37,023 nt of DNA. Source: an uncultured Alphaproteobacteria bacterium (GTDB lineage Bacteria > Pseudomonadota > Alphaproteobacteria > RF32 > CAG-239). Each line of letters starts with the position of its first letter. Positions within the stretch are counted from its first letter, which is position 1. The notes under the pieces are model-generated. The model ran no database searches and was not told the origin of the DNA. It saw only the letters and a list, made by a program, of their open reading frames with translations. The stretch spans positions 1 to 37,023 of the forward strand of contig CALXRQ010000018.1 in NCBI GenBank assembly GCA_944390895.1, given 5' to 3'. A program made the translations under genes and the position numbers. Below are positions 8,224-16,491 of this stretch, piece after piece.

Positions 8224-8250
8224 TTGCCTGAGCGGAATATCTTTTATACT
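8224..8250 (+). promoter_or_regulatory. possible promoter of the RNHCP gene
   Basis: TTGCCT (8224-8229) and TATACT (8245-8250) are separated by 15 bases, 20 bases ahead of the ATG. The -10 is identical to the one before the 4253 gene; the short spacer lowers confidence. Confidence 0.4.
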
Positions 8251-8270
8251 ATTTTCGGACGGAGAAGAAT

Positions 8271-8579
8271 ATGAAAAAATTTAACCGGCGGATTGAAGAT
8301 TTCATTTGCGAACATTGCGGCACGGAAGTACACGGCAACGGCTATACCAACCACTGCCCGAACTGTCTGTGGAGCAAACACGTCGACGTTAACCCCGGCG
8401 ACCGTGCGGCAGACTGCGGCGGACTGATGGAGCCAGTCGGCGTTGAATTAAAAAACGGCGAATACATTCTGTTGCAAAAATGTAAAAAATGCGGTCATCT
8501 CCGCAAAAATAAAGTTTCTCCCGAAGACAATTTTGAAGAGATTATCAAGCTCTCCAGATCAATGATAAACAAACTGTAA
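8271..8579 (+). CDS. RNHCP-domain zinc-ribbon protein
   Basis: This 102-residue small protein carries the RNHCP domain signature. FICEHCG (C13, C16) is followed by TNHCPNCLWSKHVD (C29, C32), then a DCGGLMEPVG element, and CKKCG (C71, C74), implying two zinc sites. The biochemical role of the family is unknown to me; the motifs suggest nucleic-acid or protein binding. GGAG lies 10 bases before the ATG. It converges on the HD-domain gene with a 10-base gap and no terminator between them. Confidence 0.85.
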   Translation: MKKFNRRIEDFICEHCGTEVHGNGYTNHCPNCLWSKHVDVNPGDRAADCGGLMEPVGVELKNGEYILLQKCKKCGHLRKNKVSPEDNFEEIIKLSRSMINKL

Positions 8580-8589
8580 GCTTAGCCTC

Positions 8590-9432
8590 TCACATGGCCT
8601 CGTAGCGGCTGCGCACATGGGCAAAAATCTTTTGTTCAATATAATTCTGCAACGACTGATCTGGATTATAAATCCGCATCACTGCCGCAATATTCTCCAG
8701 CAAACCGTGTTTAAAAACAAATGTCAGCGACGGTTTGTAATATATTTCAAAAACAAAGCACAATATTTGCAGCAGCCTGTCGGAAAAAGAAACGCAGTCC
8801 CCGCTCTTAACCAGACATTTGTTCTCCATGGCTTCCAAAACTTTTGCAGACACCGGCGCATGCTTGTTTTCTTCCGTCAACCCGTCAAAAAACAAATCCT
8901 TGAAAATGCGCCGATCCGCTTTGGCAATATAAAGATTCGCAATCTTATCGGCATCTTTAACCAGACCGTATAATTCTTCAACTTCTTTTTTTATCCCGGC
9001 ATCGCCGATCTTCTGAAATTCGACGTCTTTTTCTAAAGCGTCGGCCAGATTTCCGTGCTGTTTGACCGGCAGCAGCAGACGCGGATCGGAATATCCTCGT
9101 TCCTTCAGCATTTCATAGCTGAAAAAACCATGGTTATAGCTGCGGGAAGCGTCTTCATACATACATTCAATCTCTCTGAAACGCCCGATGTCATGAAACA
9201 AATTTACCAGTTTTCCAAGCTTGAGATATTCTTCGCTTCGGTCTTGAAAAATCTTCTCGTTTTTCAAAATATAGTTCCCGGCGCCGACCACCTGCATTGA
9301 ATGTTTTATTTTTTCATGCGCAAACAATTCCAAAAAAGAATTGTCGCTGACCCTGGCCAGACAGTGCTCAAACGCACCGAAAAGTTCCCTTTCCTCTTTT
9401 TTTATATCAATGCTCTTCAACATTTCATTCAC
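8590..9432 (-). CDS. HD-domain phosphohydrolase-like protein
   Basis: The 280-residue protein has the ligand order of an HD metal-dependent phosphohydrolase: H44 in KIKHSM, H80-D81 in LFHDIGRF, H126 in VKQHG, and D162 in KDADKIAN. An extra histidine (H101) lies in the YNHGFFSYEML segment. Substrate is not predictable; many relatives act on nucleotides or cyclic dinucleotides. The start is uncertain: GTG at 9432 or ATG at 9423, neither with a proper Shine-Dalgarno. A terminator hairpin (9435-9464) ends two bases before the GTG, so the gene sits right behind the clpX terminator. Confidence 0.82.
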   Translation of the reverse strand: MNEMLKSIDIKKEERELFGAFEHCLARVSDNSFLELFAHEKIKHSMQVVGAGNYILKNEKIFQDRSEEYLKLGKLVNLFHDIGRFREIECMYEDASRSYNHGFFSYEMLKERGYSDPRLLLPVKQHGNLADALEKDVEFQKIGDAGIKKEVEELYGLVKDADKIANLYIAKADRRIFKDLFFDGLTEENKHAPVSAKVLEAMENKCLVKSGDCVSFSDRLLQILCFVFEIYYKPSLTFVFKHGLLENIAAVMRIYNPDQSLQNYIEQKIFAHVRSRYEAM

Positions 9433-9434
9433 AA

Positions 9435-9464
9435 CAAAACCGCAGCCCTCGGACTGCGGTTTTG
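9435..9464 (-). terminator. terminator after clpX
   Basis: CAAAACCGCAG (9435-9445) pairs with CTGCGGTTTTG (9454-9464) around CCCTCGGA. On the minus strand the 3' arm ends GGTTTTGTTGTG. It lies 12 bases after the clpX stop and runs almost into the start of the HD-domain gene. Confidence 0.8.
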
Positions 9465-9476
9465 TCCCTTTCTTAT

Positions 9477-10748
9477 CTATGCCGACTTTTTGTCGCTTTC
9501 AGTATTTTTCTTTTTGATAAACTTAGGCTCTTTTTTATCATTGATAACCTTCTCGTCGATAACGATTTCTGCCACGTCTTTCTTGTCCGGAATATCATAC
9601 ATCAGTTCCAGCAGGTTTTCTTCCATAATTGCGCGCAGACCGCGGGCACCGGTCTTGCGTTCAATGGCCTTTTTGGCAATGGCCCGCAGCGCATCGTCGG
9701 TAAACGTCAGTTTGACATGCTCCATCTCAAACAAGGTGGCATACTGGCGTACCAAAGCGTTCTTCGGCTCGGTCAAAACCTTTACCAACGCGTCTTCATC
9801 CAAATCTTCCAAAGTCGCGATAACCGGCAGACGTCCGACAAATTCCGGAATCAAACCGTATTTCAGCAAATCTTCAGGCTCAACCTCCTGAATAATTTCG
9901 CCGATGCGACGTTCGTCGGGACCTCTGACTTCCGCACCGAAACCGATGGAAGATTCCTTGCCGCGCCGGCCGACGATTTTTTCCAGTCCCGAAAAAGCAC
10001 CGCCGCAGATAAACAGAATATTGGTGGTATCAACGTGCAGAAATTCCTGCTGCGGATGTTTGCGCCCGCCCTGCGGCGGTACATTGGCAACCGTGCCTTC
10101 AATGATTTTCAACAGCGCCTGCTGAACACCCTCGCCCGAAACATCGCGCGTAATCGATGGGCCGTCTGTCTTGCGCGTAATCTTGTCAATTTCATCAATA
10201 TAAACAATGCCGCGCTGAGCTTTTTCAATATCATAATTGGCAGCCTGCACCAATTTCAGAATAATGTTCTCCACATCTTCACCGACATAACCGGCTTCGG
10301 TCAGCGTCGTAGCGTCGGCAATGGCAAAAGGCACATCAAGAATTTTAGCCAGTGTCTGCGCCAGCAGCGTTTTGCCGGAACCTGTCGAACCGATCAAAAT
10401 CACATTGGACTTGGATATGTCCACGTCAGACTTTGAATCAATGCTGTTCAGACGCTTATAGTGGTTGTAAACTGCCACCGAAAGCACGCGCTTGGCATGT
10501 TCCTGACCAATAACATACTGATCAAGAAACTCTTTGATTTTAGACGGTGTCGGTAAATTTTCTGAATCTATGCCGCCGTGTTTTTTCGCTTCTTCGGCCA
10601 TTTCATCCGCAACAATGTTTATGCAGACTTCGATACACTCGTCACAGATATAAACGCCCCGCCCCGCAACCAGTTTCTTAACCTCGGCCTGGCTCTTGCC
10701 GCAGAAAGAACAATATAAAACTTCTCCGTTGTCGGAATTCTCTGTCAT
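9477..10748 (-). CDS. clpX: ClpXP protease ATPase subunit ClpX
   Basis: The 423-residue AAA+ unfoldase recognises substrates and feeds them to ClpP. It has the N-terminal zinc-binding domain (C13, C16, C35, C38), Walker A GSTGSGKT (120-127), the pore loop GYVG (153-156), Walker [11 protein letters not shown] (D185, E186) and the sensor-2 region [12 protein letters not shown] choose the ATG at 10748, with GGGTGA just upstream; a GTG nine bases earlier overlaps that ribosome site. It lies 10 bases after clpP in the conserved clpP-clpX order. No lon follows; a terminator and an HD-domain gene come next. Confidence 0.97.
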   Translation of the reverse strand: MTENSDNGEVLYCSFCGKSQAEVKKLVAGRGVYICDECIEVCINIVADEMAEEAKKHGGIDSENLPTPSKIKEFLDQYVIGQEHAKRVLSVAVYNHYKRLNSIDSKSDVDISKSNVILIGSTGSGKTLLAQTLAKILDVPFAIADATTLTEAGYVGEDVENIILKLVQAANYDIEKAQRGIVYIDEIDKITRKTDGPSITRDVSGEGVQQALLKIIEGTVANVPPQGGRKHPQQEFLHVDTTNILFICGGAFSGLEKIVGRRGKESSIGFGAEVRGPDERRIGEIIQEVEPEDLLKYGLIPEFVGRLPVIATLEDLDEDALVKVLTEPKNALVRQYATLFEMEHVKLTFTDDALRAIAKKAIERKTGARGLRAIMEENLLELMYDIPDKKDVAEIVIDEKVINDKKEPKFIKKKNTESDKKSA

Positions 10749-10758
10749 TTTCTTCACC

Positions 10759-11388
10759 CTATTTCATCATCTCTGAACGGTTGGTAACAATATGGTCAAT
10801 CAGCCCGAACTTTTTAGCCTCGTCCGGCGTCATAAAATTATCGCGATCCATGGCTTTTTCAATAACGCTGAGCTTTTGCCCAGTATGTTTGACATAAATT
10901 TGATTCAGACGTTTGCGCATATTCAAAATCAGATTGGCTTGAATTTCAATATCCGTAGCCTGCCCTTTGGCACCGCCGGACGGCTGGTGGATCATAATCT
11001 GAGAATTAGGCAGGGAAAAACGTTTGTCTTTAGCACCGCCGGCCAGCAGAAGAGACCCCATTGAACAGGCCTGCCCGATGCACATGGTGTTCACGTCGCA
11101 GCTGATATACTGCATGGTGTCATACATTGCCATGCCGGAAGTAACGACGCCGCCCGGAGAATTGATGTAAAGGAAAATGTCCTTTTTCGGATTTTCTGAC
11201 TCCAAGAACAAAAGCTGGGCGCAAATCAGCGAGGAAACCTCGTCATTGACTTCTCCCGTCAGAAAAATAATTCTTTCTTTCAACAATCTGGAATAGATGT
11301 CGAACGAGCGCTCGCCTTTGGACGTCTGCTCAATAACCATCGGAACCAGAGTATTGTCATATACCTCTAAAGAACTTCTCTCAATCAT
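10759..11388 (-). CDS. clpP: ATP-dependent Clp protease proteolytic subunit
   Basis: The 209-residue serine peptidase forms the barrel of ClpXP. The catalytic triad is S109 in [12 protein letters not shown]134 in MIHQPSGG and D183, with the same spacing as E. coli. YINSPGG is present. The ATG at 11388 is chosen; an in-frame TTG 15 bases upstream is part of the Shine-Dalgarno (AAGGAA). A possible promoter lies at 11428-11456. The gene upstream is the last of the glycan island, and no terminator is seen between them, so clpP may also receive read-through. Confidence 0.97.
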   Translation of the reverse strand: MIERSSLEVYDNTLVPMVIEQTSKGERSFDIYSRLLKERIIFLTGEVNDEVSSLICAQLLFLESENPKKDIFLYINSPGGVVTSGMAMYDTMQYISCDVNTMCIGQACSMGSLLLAGGAKDKRFSLPNSQIMIHQPSGGAKGQATDIEIQANLILNMRKRLNQIYVKHTGQKLSVIEKAMDRDNFMTPDEAKKFGLIDHIVTNRSEMMK

Positions 11389-11427
11389 TGCGTTTTCCTT
11401 CAAGTTAAATCTGAATATTTATTTGAC

Positions 11428-11456
11428 AATATAACAATATCATCAATAAATAGTAA
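11428..11456 (-). promoter_or_regulatory. possible promoter for clpP-clpX
   Basis: Minus strand: TTACTA (11451-11456), 17 bases, TATATT (11428-11433), 40 bases ahead of the clpP ATG. The -35 is a weak match, and the surrounding gap is very AT-rich, so chance matches are likely. Confidence 0.38.
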
Positions 11457-11482
11457 AGAAATTAACGCATTGAAGCGAAAAT

Positions 11483-13129
11483 TTATTTCTCGGAAAAAAT
11501 TTTTTCTTTCATATCCGGAGAAACGCATATTTCGTAATAGGGATAAATATTGGTCTCAAGCCGTCGGCAGTCCATATCTTTCAAAACCGGATCCCGGGCT
11601 TTGTCTATTTGCAGCAGGCTGCCGGGTTCTGCGGCAATAAACGCTATTCTGGCGGCATAATCCCGTGCCAGAATATCTTTTTTAAGCTTTTTCCAGCGCG
11701 GATTGTCGTTAAAATAATCACTGTCCATCGACGTATAACGATAATTCTGCTGCAAAACGTTAACGCCCTGCAGATTTTTTGCCGTGCGGCTGAAATAAGG
11801 CAGCAACGCCGAAGTCGGGAAATTATAAAACATTAACAGCGCGTTGTCGGGAACATTTACACCTTTAACTTCAACAAACTTCTCAAAATTTTTGCCGTCT
11901 ATTTCGCAATTGCGGCAACCCCATATTTGAGAATACAACGGCGTCAGCAGCAAAATCGCCGCAACGGCGCTGACCGGCAGCAGATAAATATCCCGCGCCG
12001 ATTTTTCTTCCGGCATCAAAGCCAAAAGCGTTCCCACAATCAAAAGCGACGCCAGCATTTCAATCGGAATCATGTAACGTACGATAGAATATACGTTCAA
12101 CCACAAAACATACGCGCTCACCGCAAACACGCCGAGAAAAACGCTTTGTTTTCTGAAAGGAAGCGCCTTATCTTGAATCTTAGCCCAAAGATATTTACCT
12201 CCCCAAAACAACAGGCAGACATAAGCCAAGGCCAGCCGCCAGTCAATAACCACCACGCCGCCTTCCTTGCGGTACCAATCCGCAACCCAGTAAAAAGGCA
12301 GCAAAACCAGCCTCCAAAACTCGGTCGGAATAAACTGCGCGCCACGATAATTAACCGCCTCCAAATACGGTGACCGAAAATAAGCGTTAAAAAACGGAAA
12401 GAACGGATTGCCGAATTCCCGCTGCAAAATCCACATCCAATAACCGTCCGCCAACACAAAACCGCCAACGCAACCGCCGGCAAAAACCATGATATTGCGC
12501 CATGACAGACGCAAATATCCTTTGCAAACCACCAACGCGACACCGATTGACATTCCGTAAATTCCGCCCGTAAACTTCAAACCGGCAGCCAACCCCGCAA
12601 CCAATCCCGCACAGAAAAAAATCTTGTTCCGATACCGTTTATTTTCAAAAATCTCACGCAGCAACAGCCACAGACTGAGCAAGACCCAGAATGCCGAAGG
12701 AATCTCGTTGGTCGAAGTGCCGATTTGAAAAAATACGGCATAACCGCTGAGCCCCGCCGCCAGAGACCAAATAACACCCCAACGTTCCTTCCGACCGCTG
12801 CCGGCAAAAAACAGGCTCGCAATCTTATAATAGACGTAAGCCAATGCTCCAAACCACAGCCCCTGCATAAAATAAATAAAATTCGGATAATCGTTAAAAT
12901 ACGTAATCAGCAGATACAACGGAACATCAATCAACGGATTAAAAAAAGCATTCAGCCCCGCCACGGCGGCGTCTTCATTAATCCGTCCGTTCAGCAGCGC
13001 CCAGGGATTAAAATAATGATAATTGGCAAAATCCCACAGCATTTCATATTTCAGCAAAACGCTCAGCAATCCGCCGCAGACAAGAAAAACGGCCAACGTC
13101 CGCATTTGAACAAAAAAATTCCTTTCCAT
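11483..13129 (-). CDS. polytopic GT-C-type membrane protein, paralogue 1
   Basis: The 548-residue protein has about ten hydrophobic helices and a C-terminal soluble part (about 410-548). After the first helix comes the loop motif LWDFANYHYFNPWALLNGR (D33, H38), then NAFFNPLIDVPLYLL. Further shared blocks are QIGTSTNEI, NPFFPFFN and the tail CRRLETN...C. The layout, with an acidic residue in the first external loop, many helices and a periplasmic C-terminal domain, resembles GT-C glycosyltransferases using polyprenyl-phosphate sugars; this is inference. It shares these motifs with three other genes in the island. It starts 5 bases after the methyltransferase stop. Its base composition is visibly richer in G+C than paralogue 3. 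Confidence 0.85.
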   Translation of the reverse strand: MERNFFVQMRTLAVFLVCGGLLSVLLKYEMLWDFANYHYFNPWALLNGRINEDAAVAGLNAFFNPLIDVPLYLLITYFNDYPNFIYFMQGLWFGALAYVYYKIASLFFAGSGRKERWGVIWSLAAGLSGYAVFFQIGTSTNEIPSAFWVLLSLWLLLREIFENKRYRNKIFFCAGLVAGLAAGLKFTGGIYGMSIGVALVVCKGYLRLSWRNIMVFAGGCVGGFVLADGYWMWILQREFGNPFFPFFNAYFRSPYLEAVNYRGAQFIPTEFWRLVLLPFYWVADWYRKEGGVVVIDWRLALAYVCLLFWGGKYLWAKIQDKALPFRKQSVFLGVFAVSAYVLWLNVYSIVRYMIPIEMLASLLIVGTLLALMPEEKSARDIYLLPVSAVAAILLLTPLYSQIWGCRNCEIDGKNFEKFVEVKGVNVPDNALLMFYNFPTSALLPYFSRTAKNLQGVNVLQQNYRYTSMDSDYFNDNPRWKKLKKDILARDYAARIAFIAAEPGSLLQIDKARDPVLKDMDCRRLETNIYPYYEICVSPDMKEKIFSEK

Positions 13130-13134
13130 TTTTT

Positions 13135-13824
13135 CTACTTTCTGGTTGCCGTGACCGCAATATTTTTGCCGACCACTTTTCCTCCGGTAAGTTTATCCGC
13201 CGCATGACTGAAAGGAAAAATAAACCGGTCATAAAACTTTAAAGAACCTTGGGAAATATTTCCGTTCTTATTGCCAAAGACTTTAAAAGCCAATGTTGCA
13301 AAAAAGCCCAGAAAATCAGCATATCTAAGTTCTGAAACATTCCATTTTTCCTCTTTCAGCAAATGTTTCAGACTTTCTTTTGAATACCTGCGGTAATGGC
13401 CGACCTTCTTATCCATTGAACTGTACAGACACGACAATGCGGAAAGATACAAATATAAAATTCCTCCCGGTTTCATTTTCTTGTAAAACAGTTCGGCTAT
13501 GGCTGTGTCGTTTTCAATATGCTCCAACACATTTAAGGAATAAATAAAATCGACCGAACCATCCGGCAGCATTTCAAGACTGTCCAGCACATTCTGCTCC
13601 GGGGCATAATATTTTTTCATATTTGCAGCCGGTTCGATACAAAAGATTCTTTTACCGGACAGACGCCCGGTCTGACGGGCAAAAAAACCATCGCCGGAAC
13701 CGAAATCAACAATTACATCGTCTTCTTTCCTGATTCTTGAAACAATCTCATTTATCAGAAAATTATTATAATTTTCTGCCAGTTTCATTGTTTCAAGATT
13801 ATCCCAACCATTATATTCCATCAT
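13135..13824 (-). CDS. class I SAM-dependent methyltransferase
   Basis: The 229-residue protein has motif I VDFGSGDGFF (39 onward) and a motif IV-like segment DGSVDFIYSLNVLEHI, followed by KPGGILYLYL and HYRRYSKESLKHLL. These are typical of methyltransferases acting on sugars, lipids or quinones. The C-terminal half has hydrophobic stretches that may touch the membrane. Its ATG overlaps the stop of the GT2 gene by four bases, so translation is probably coupled. In this setting it may methylate a glycan residue or lipid-linked sugar, but the substrate is not shown by the sequence. Confidence 0.88.
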   Translation of the reverse strand: MMEYNGWDNLETMKLAENYNNFLINEIVSRIRKEDDVIVDFGSGDGFFARQTGRLSGKRIFCIEPAANMKKYYAPEQNVLDSLEMLPDGSVDFIYSLNVLEHIENDTAIAELFYKKMKPGGILYLYLSALSCLYSSMDKKVGHYRRYSKESLKHLLKEEKWNVSELRYADFLGFFATLAFKVFGNKNGNISQGSLKFYDRFIFPFSHAADKLTGGKVVGKNIAVTATRK

Positions 13825-14747
13825 TCATTAACCGGATTATATTGCAAATAAGCCATACGCCGAACCTCCTTACGGCTCTTTGCCACGCTGTCCAGAACAA
13901 AACCAACCAACATACTGACCACCGAACATATCATCAGACCGGTCGCCAGTATCGTTGTCGGCATTCTCGGCACCAACCCCGTCTGCAAATAGTTTTCAAT
14001 AACCGGAATACCGCAAATCAGGGACAAAAGCATAAAAGCCAGTCCAAACACGCTGAAAAACAGCAACGGCCGCTCTTCTTTGACCAAGGTGACAATCATC
14101 AGCAAAATCCGCAAACCGTCTTTATAAGTGGAAAGTTTGCTGACCGAACCTTCGGGGCGGGCAAAATAATCCGTGTCAATTTCTTTCATCGGAATTCTTG
14201 AAGACAGAGCATAAACCGTCAGTTCCGTTTCAATTTCAAATCCCCAGGACTGAGACGGAAACGTCTTAACAAAACGTTTTGAAAAGACCCTGAAACCGGA
14301 AAGCATATCCACCAGCTTGTGGTGGAAAAAGCTCTGCACCAAACGCGTCAGAACAACATTGCCCCACCGATGGCCGACCCGATATGCCGCCAAATCGACC
14401 TCCTTGCGCGCACCGACCACCATATCCAGATTGTTGTCAAGCAGTTCTTTAATCAGATCCGGCGTCCGCTTAATGTCATAGGTTTCGTCACCGTCGCTCA
14501 TCACATAAACGTCAGCGTCAATGTCGGCAAACATCCTGCGAATAACGTTTCCTTTGCCCTGATAGCTTTCATGGCGGACAATGGCTCCGGCCTTTTTGGC
14601 CTCTTCCACCGTATTGTCGGTTGAATTATTGTCATAGACATAAATCTTGGCTTCTGGGATAATCTGTTTGAAATCATCAACCACTTTGGCAATGGCAATA
14701 CCTTCATTATAACAGGGAATAATCACCGCAACATTTTCCTTGGCCAT
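13821..14747 (-). CDS. GT2 polyprenyl-phosphate glycosyltransferase (GtrB/DPM1-like)
   Basis: The 308-residue family 2 glycosyltransferase has a GT-A domain: VAVIIPCYNEG, VYDNNSTDNT, the metal motif SDGDETYD (D85, D87), SGFRVFSKRF and WGFEIETEL. Two C-terminal helices follow (about 230-252 and 266-290). This is the layout of enzymes that load a sugar from an NDP-sugar onto undecaprenyl phosphate at the inner membrane. The ATG at 14747 has a perfect GGAGGAG seven bases before it and begins one base after the stop of the gene upstream. An open extension to 14795 has no ribosome site. It would supply lipid-linked sugar to the neighbouring GT-C proteins. Confidence 0.9.
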   Translation of the reverse strand: MAKENVAVIIPCYNEGIAIAKVVDDFKQIIPEAKIYVYDNNSTDNTVEEAKKAGAIVRHESYQGKGNVIRRMFADIDADVYVMSDGDETYDIKRTPDLIKELLDNNLDMVVGARKEVDLAAYRVGHRWGNVVLTRLVQSFFHHKLVDMLSGFRVFSKRFVKTFPSQSWGFEIETELTVYALSSRIPMKEIDTDYFARPEGSVSKLSTYKDGLRILLMIVTLVKEERPLLFFSVFGLAFMLLSLICGIPVIENYLQTGLVPRMPTTILATGLMICSVVSMLVGFVLDSVAKSRKEVRRMAYLQYNPVNE

Positions 14748-14748
14748 C

Positions 14749-16491
14749 TTACTTCTCCTCCATGTTTTTTTGGAAAGTTTTGCTGTTTTGTTCAAAATTT
14801 TTCCAAACTTTATGCTCTAATTCTGGCGGCACACACAAAATCAATGGCAACATATTATTTGGAATTCCCCGACAAGACATTTTTTCCAATATTCCCAGCG
14901 GATCCTGCGTATTTCCTCCTGAAACGGCAATAACTGGTCCTTGATGTTTATCCATAATTTCTCTCCGCATTGCCCGCCATTTGGGATTATAATCATAATA
15001 ATCCACAATACGTCCTTTATCCGTTGTTATATACATACTTTGCCAAACGGAAAGCCCTCGGATATTTTTCTTTTCTAAAAAATCAAACCAATAAGGAAGG
15101 ACTGCCGAAACCGGATATTCATAAAACAAAATCAACGCATCATCAGGAATATCAACCTCTTCAATAAAAATAAATTTTTCTCCATTATAATCACTAATTT
15201 TTTCCCCTTCTTTATAAGAGACATTATCCATTTTCCTGCTCCCCCAGCTCTCACTGAAAAAAGGAACCGAAATCAATAAAAAGAGAATCAGATTAACCAA
15301 AGAGATATACAATATTTTTGCCCAATCACTCCTTGGAATAAATAAAAAAATAATTTTTACAACAAACAGTGCTAGAAGCAACTCAATAGGCACCATATAA
15401 CGGAAAAGCGAAAAAAGCAAAGCCCATATTAAATATGAAAGTAATGTAAACAAAAGCAAAAAACCGCTCGGAGTATTCCAATCAAAAGCAAAACGCTTTC
15501 TAAACAGCCTATTTCCTGTTTCATATAAAATAAACAATAAGAAAAAGACATATGCCAAGATCAACCTGTAATCAATAATAAAACCACGACTTTCACTAAC
15601 ATATCCGTCTCCATCCGAAGCAATTTCAAAACCTCTGGCAAATAATAAAAACGGCTGCATAATAAATTGTCCCAGCGTATGCGGAATAAATCTTGTATCT
15701 CTTATATTCTGAATGGAAGCATATTCAGATTTGAAGATTTCGTTGGCAAACGGAAAGAACGGATTTTGGAAATGCTCCCACAGGATATACATCCAGAAAC
15801 CGTTAAAAATCAAAAAACCGCTTATACCGCCGACGGCAAAGAAAAATATCTTTTCCAGCGGACGTTCCAGCCTGCGATAATACAAAAATACCGCCAGAGC
15901 CGACGATACGCAATATGTCACCGCCGTCAGTTTCAGTCCCATCGCCATACCCAAAAGCAGACCGGACAGCAAAAACAGCCATTTGTTCTGCTTCGAAGAA
16001 TACATCTCTTTTAATAAGACATACAAACCGGCCATAATAAATACCGATATCTGTATCTCATTGGTAGAGGTGCCTATCTGCATAAATGTTGACCAACCCG
16101 TCGCTCCCACCAGCAAAATCACAAACACCTGCAATCTGCCGACCCGTGTCGACGTATCGACAACCTGACATACAATTTTGAAAAACAAAAACAGCAGCGC
16201 ACCGAACCACATTCCCTGCACAAAACAGATAAAGTTTGGATAATCGTTAAAATATTTAATCAGCAGATACAGCGGAATATCCGGCAAGGGATTGAAAAAC
16301 GCGTTCATTCCCGCAGCCCCCACATCATAGTTTATCCGATCGTTCAGAAAGGCCCACGGATTAAAATAATGATAATTGACAAAATCCCAAAACAGATCAT
16401 ATTTCAAACCACAGCTTAATATACCGCCGCACAGCAAAAGAAGAAAAAGAAGAGCACCCTCTTTATTCACCAAATGCAATATTTTTTTCAT
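14749..16491 (-). CDS. polytopic GT-C-type membrane protein, paralogue 2
   Basis: The 580-residue paralogue carries FWDFVNYHYFNPWAFLN (D36, H41) after the first helix, then NAFFNPLPDIPLYLL, QIGTSTNEIQ and NPFFPFANEIFKSEY. About ten more helices follow, and a periplasmic C-terminal domain with ALILFYEYPVSAVLPYW and the tail CRGIPNN...C. It is closest by eye to paralogue 3; long stretches around the NPFFPFANEIFKSEY block are nearly the same. A 30-residue tail after the final cysteine is charged and polar. Its ATG directly follows the TAG of paralogue 3, with GGAG inside the end of that gene. It is followed after one base by the GT2 gene. Confidence 0.85.
   Translation of the reverse strand: MKKILHLVNKEGALLFLLLLCGGILSCGLKYDLFWDFVNYHYFNPWAFLNDRINYDVGAAGMNAFFNPLPDIPLYLLIKYFNDYPNFICFVQGMWFGALLFLFFKIVCQVVDTSTRVGRLQVFVILLVGATGWSTFMQIGTSTNEIQISVFIMAGLYVLLKEMYSSKQNKWLFLLSGLLLGMAMGLKLTAVTYCVSSALAVFLYYRRLERPLEKIFFFAVGGISGFLIFNGFWMYILWEHFQNPFFPFANEIFKSEYASIQNIRDTRFIPHTLGQFIMQPFLLFARGFEIASDGDGYVSESRGFIIDYRLILAYVFFLLFILYETGNRLFRKRFAFDWNTPSGFLLLFTLLSYLIWALLFSLFRYMVPIELLLALFVVKIIFLFIPRSDWAKILYISLVNLILFLLISVPFFSESWGSRKMDNVSYKEGEKISDYNGEKFIFIEEVDIPDDALILFYEYPVSAVLPYWFDFLEKKNIRGLSVWQSMYITTDKGRIVDYYDYNPKWRAMRREIMDKHQGPVIAVSGGNTQDPLGILEKMSCRGIPNNMLPLILCVPPELEHKVWKNFEQNSKTFQKNMEEK

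Noticed and set aside
9462..10436. 324-codon plus-strand frame opposite clpX
   Set aside because: Antisense to a conserved clpX with no start signals; shadow frame.
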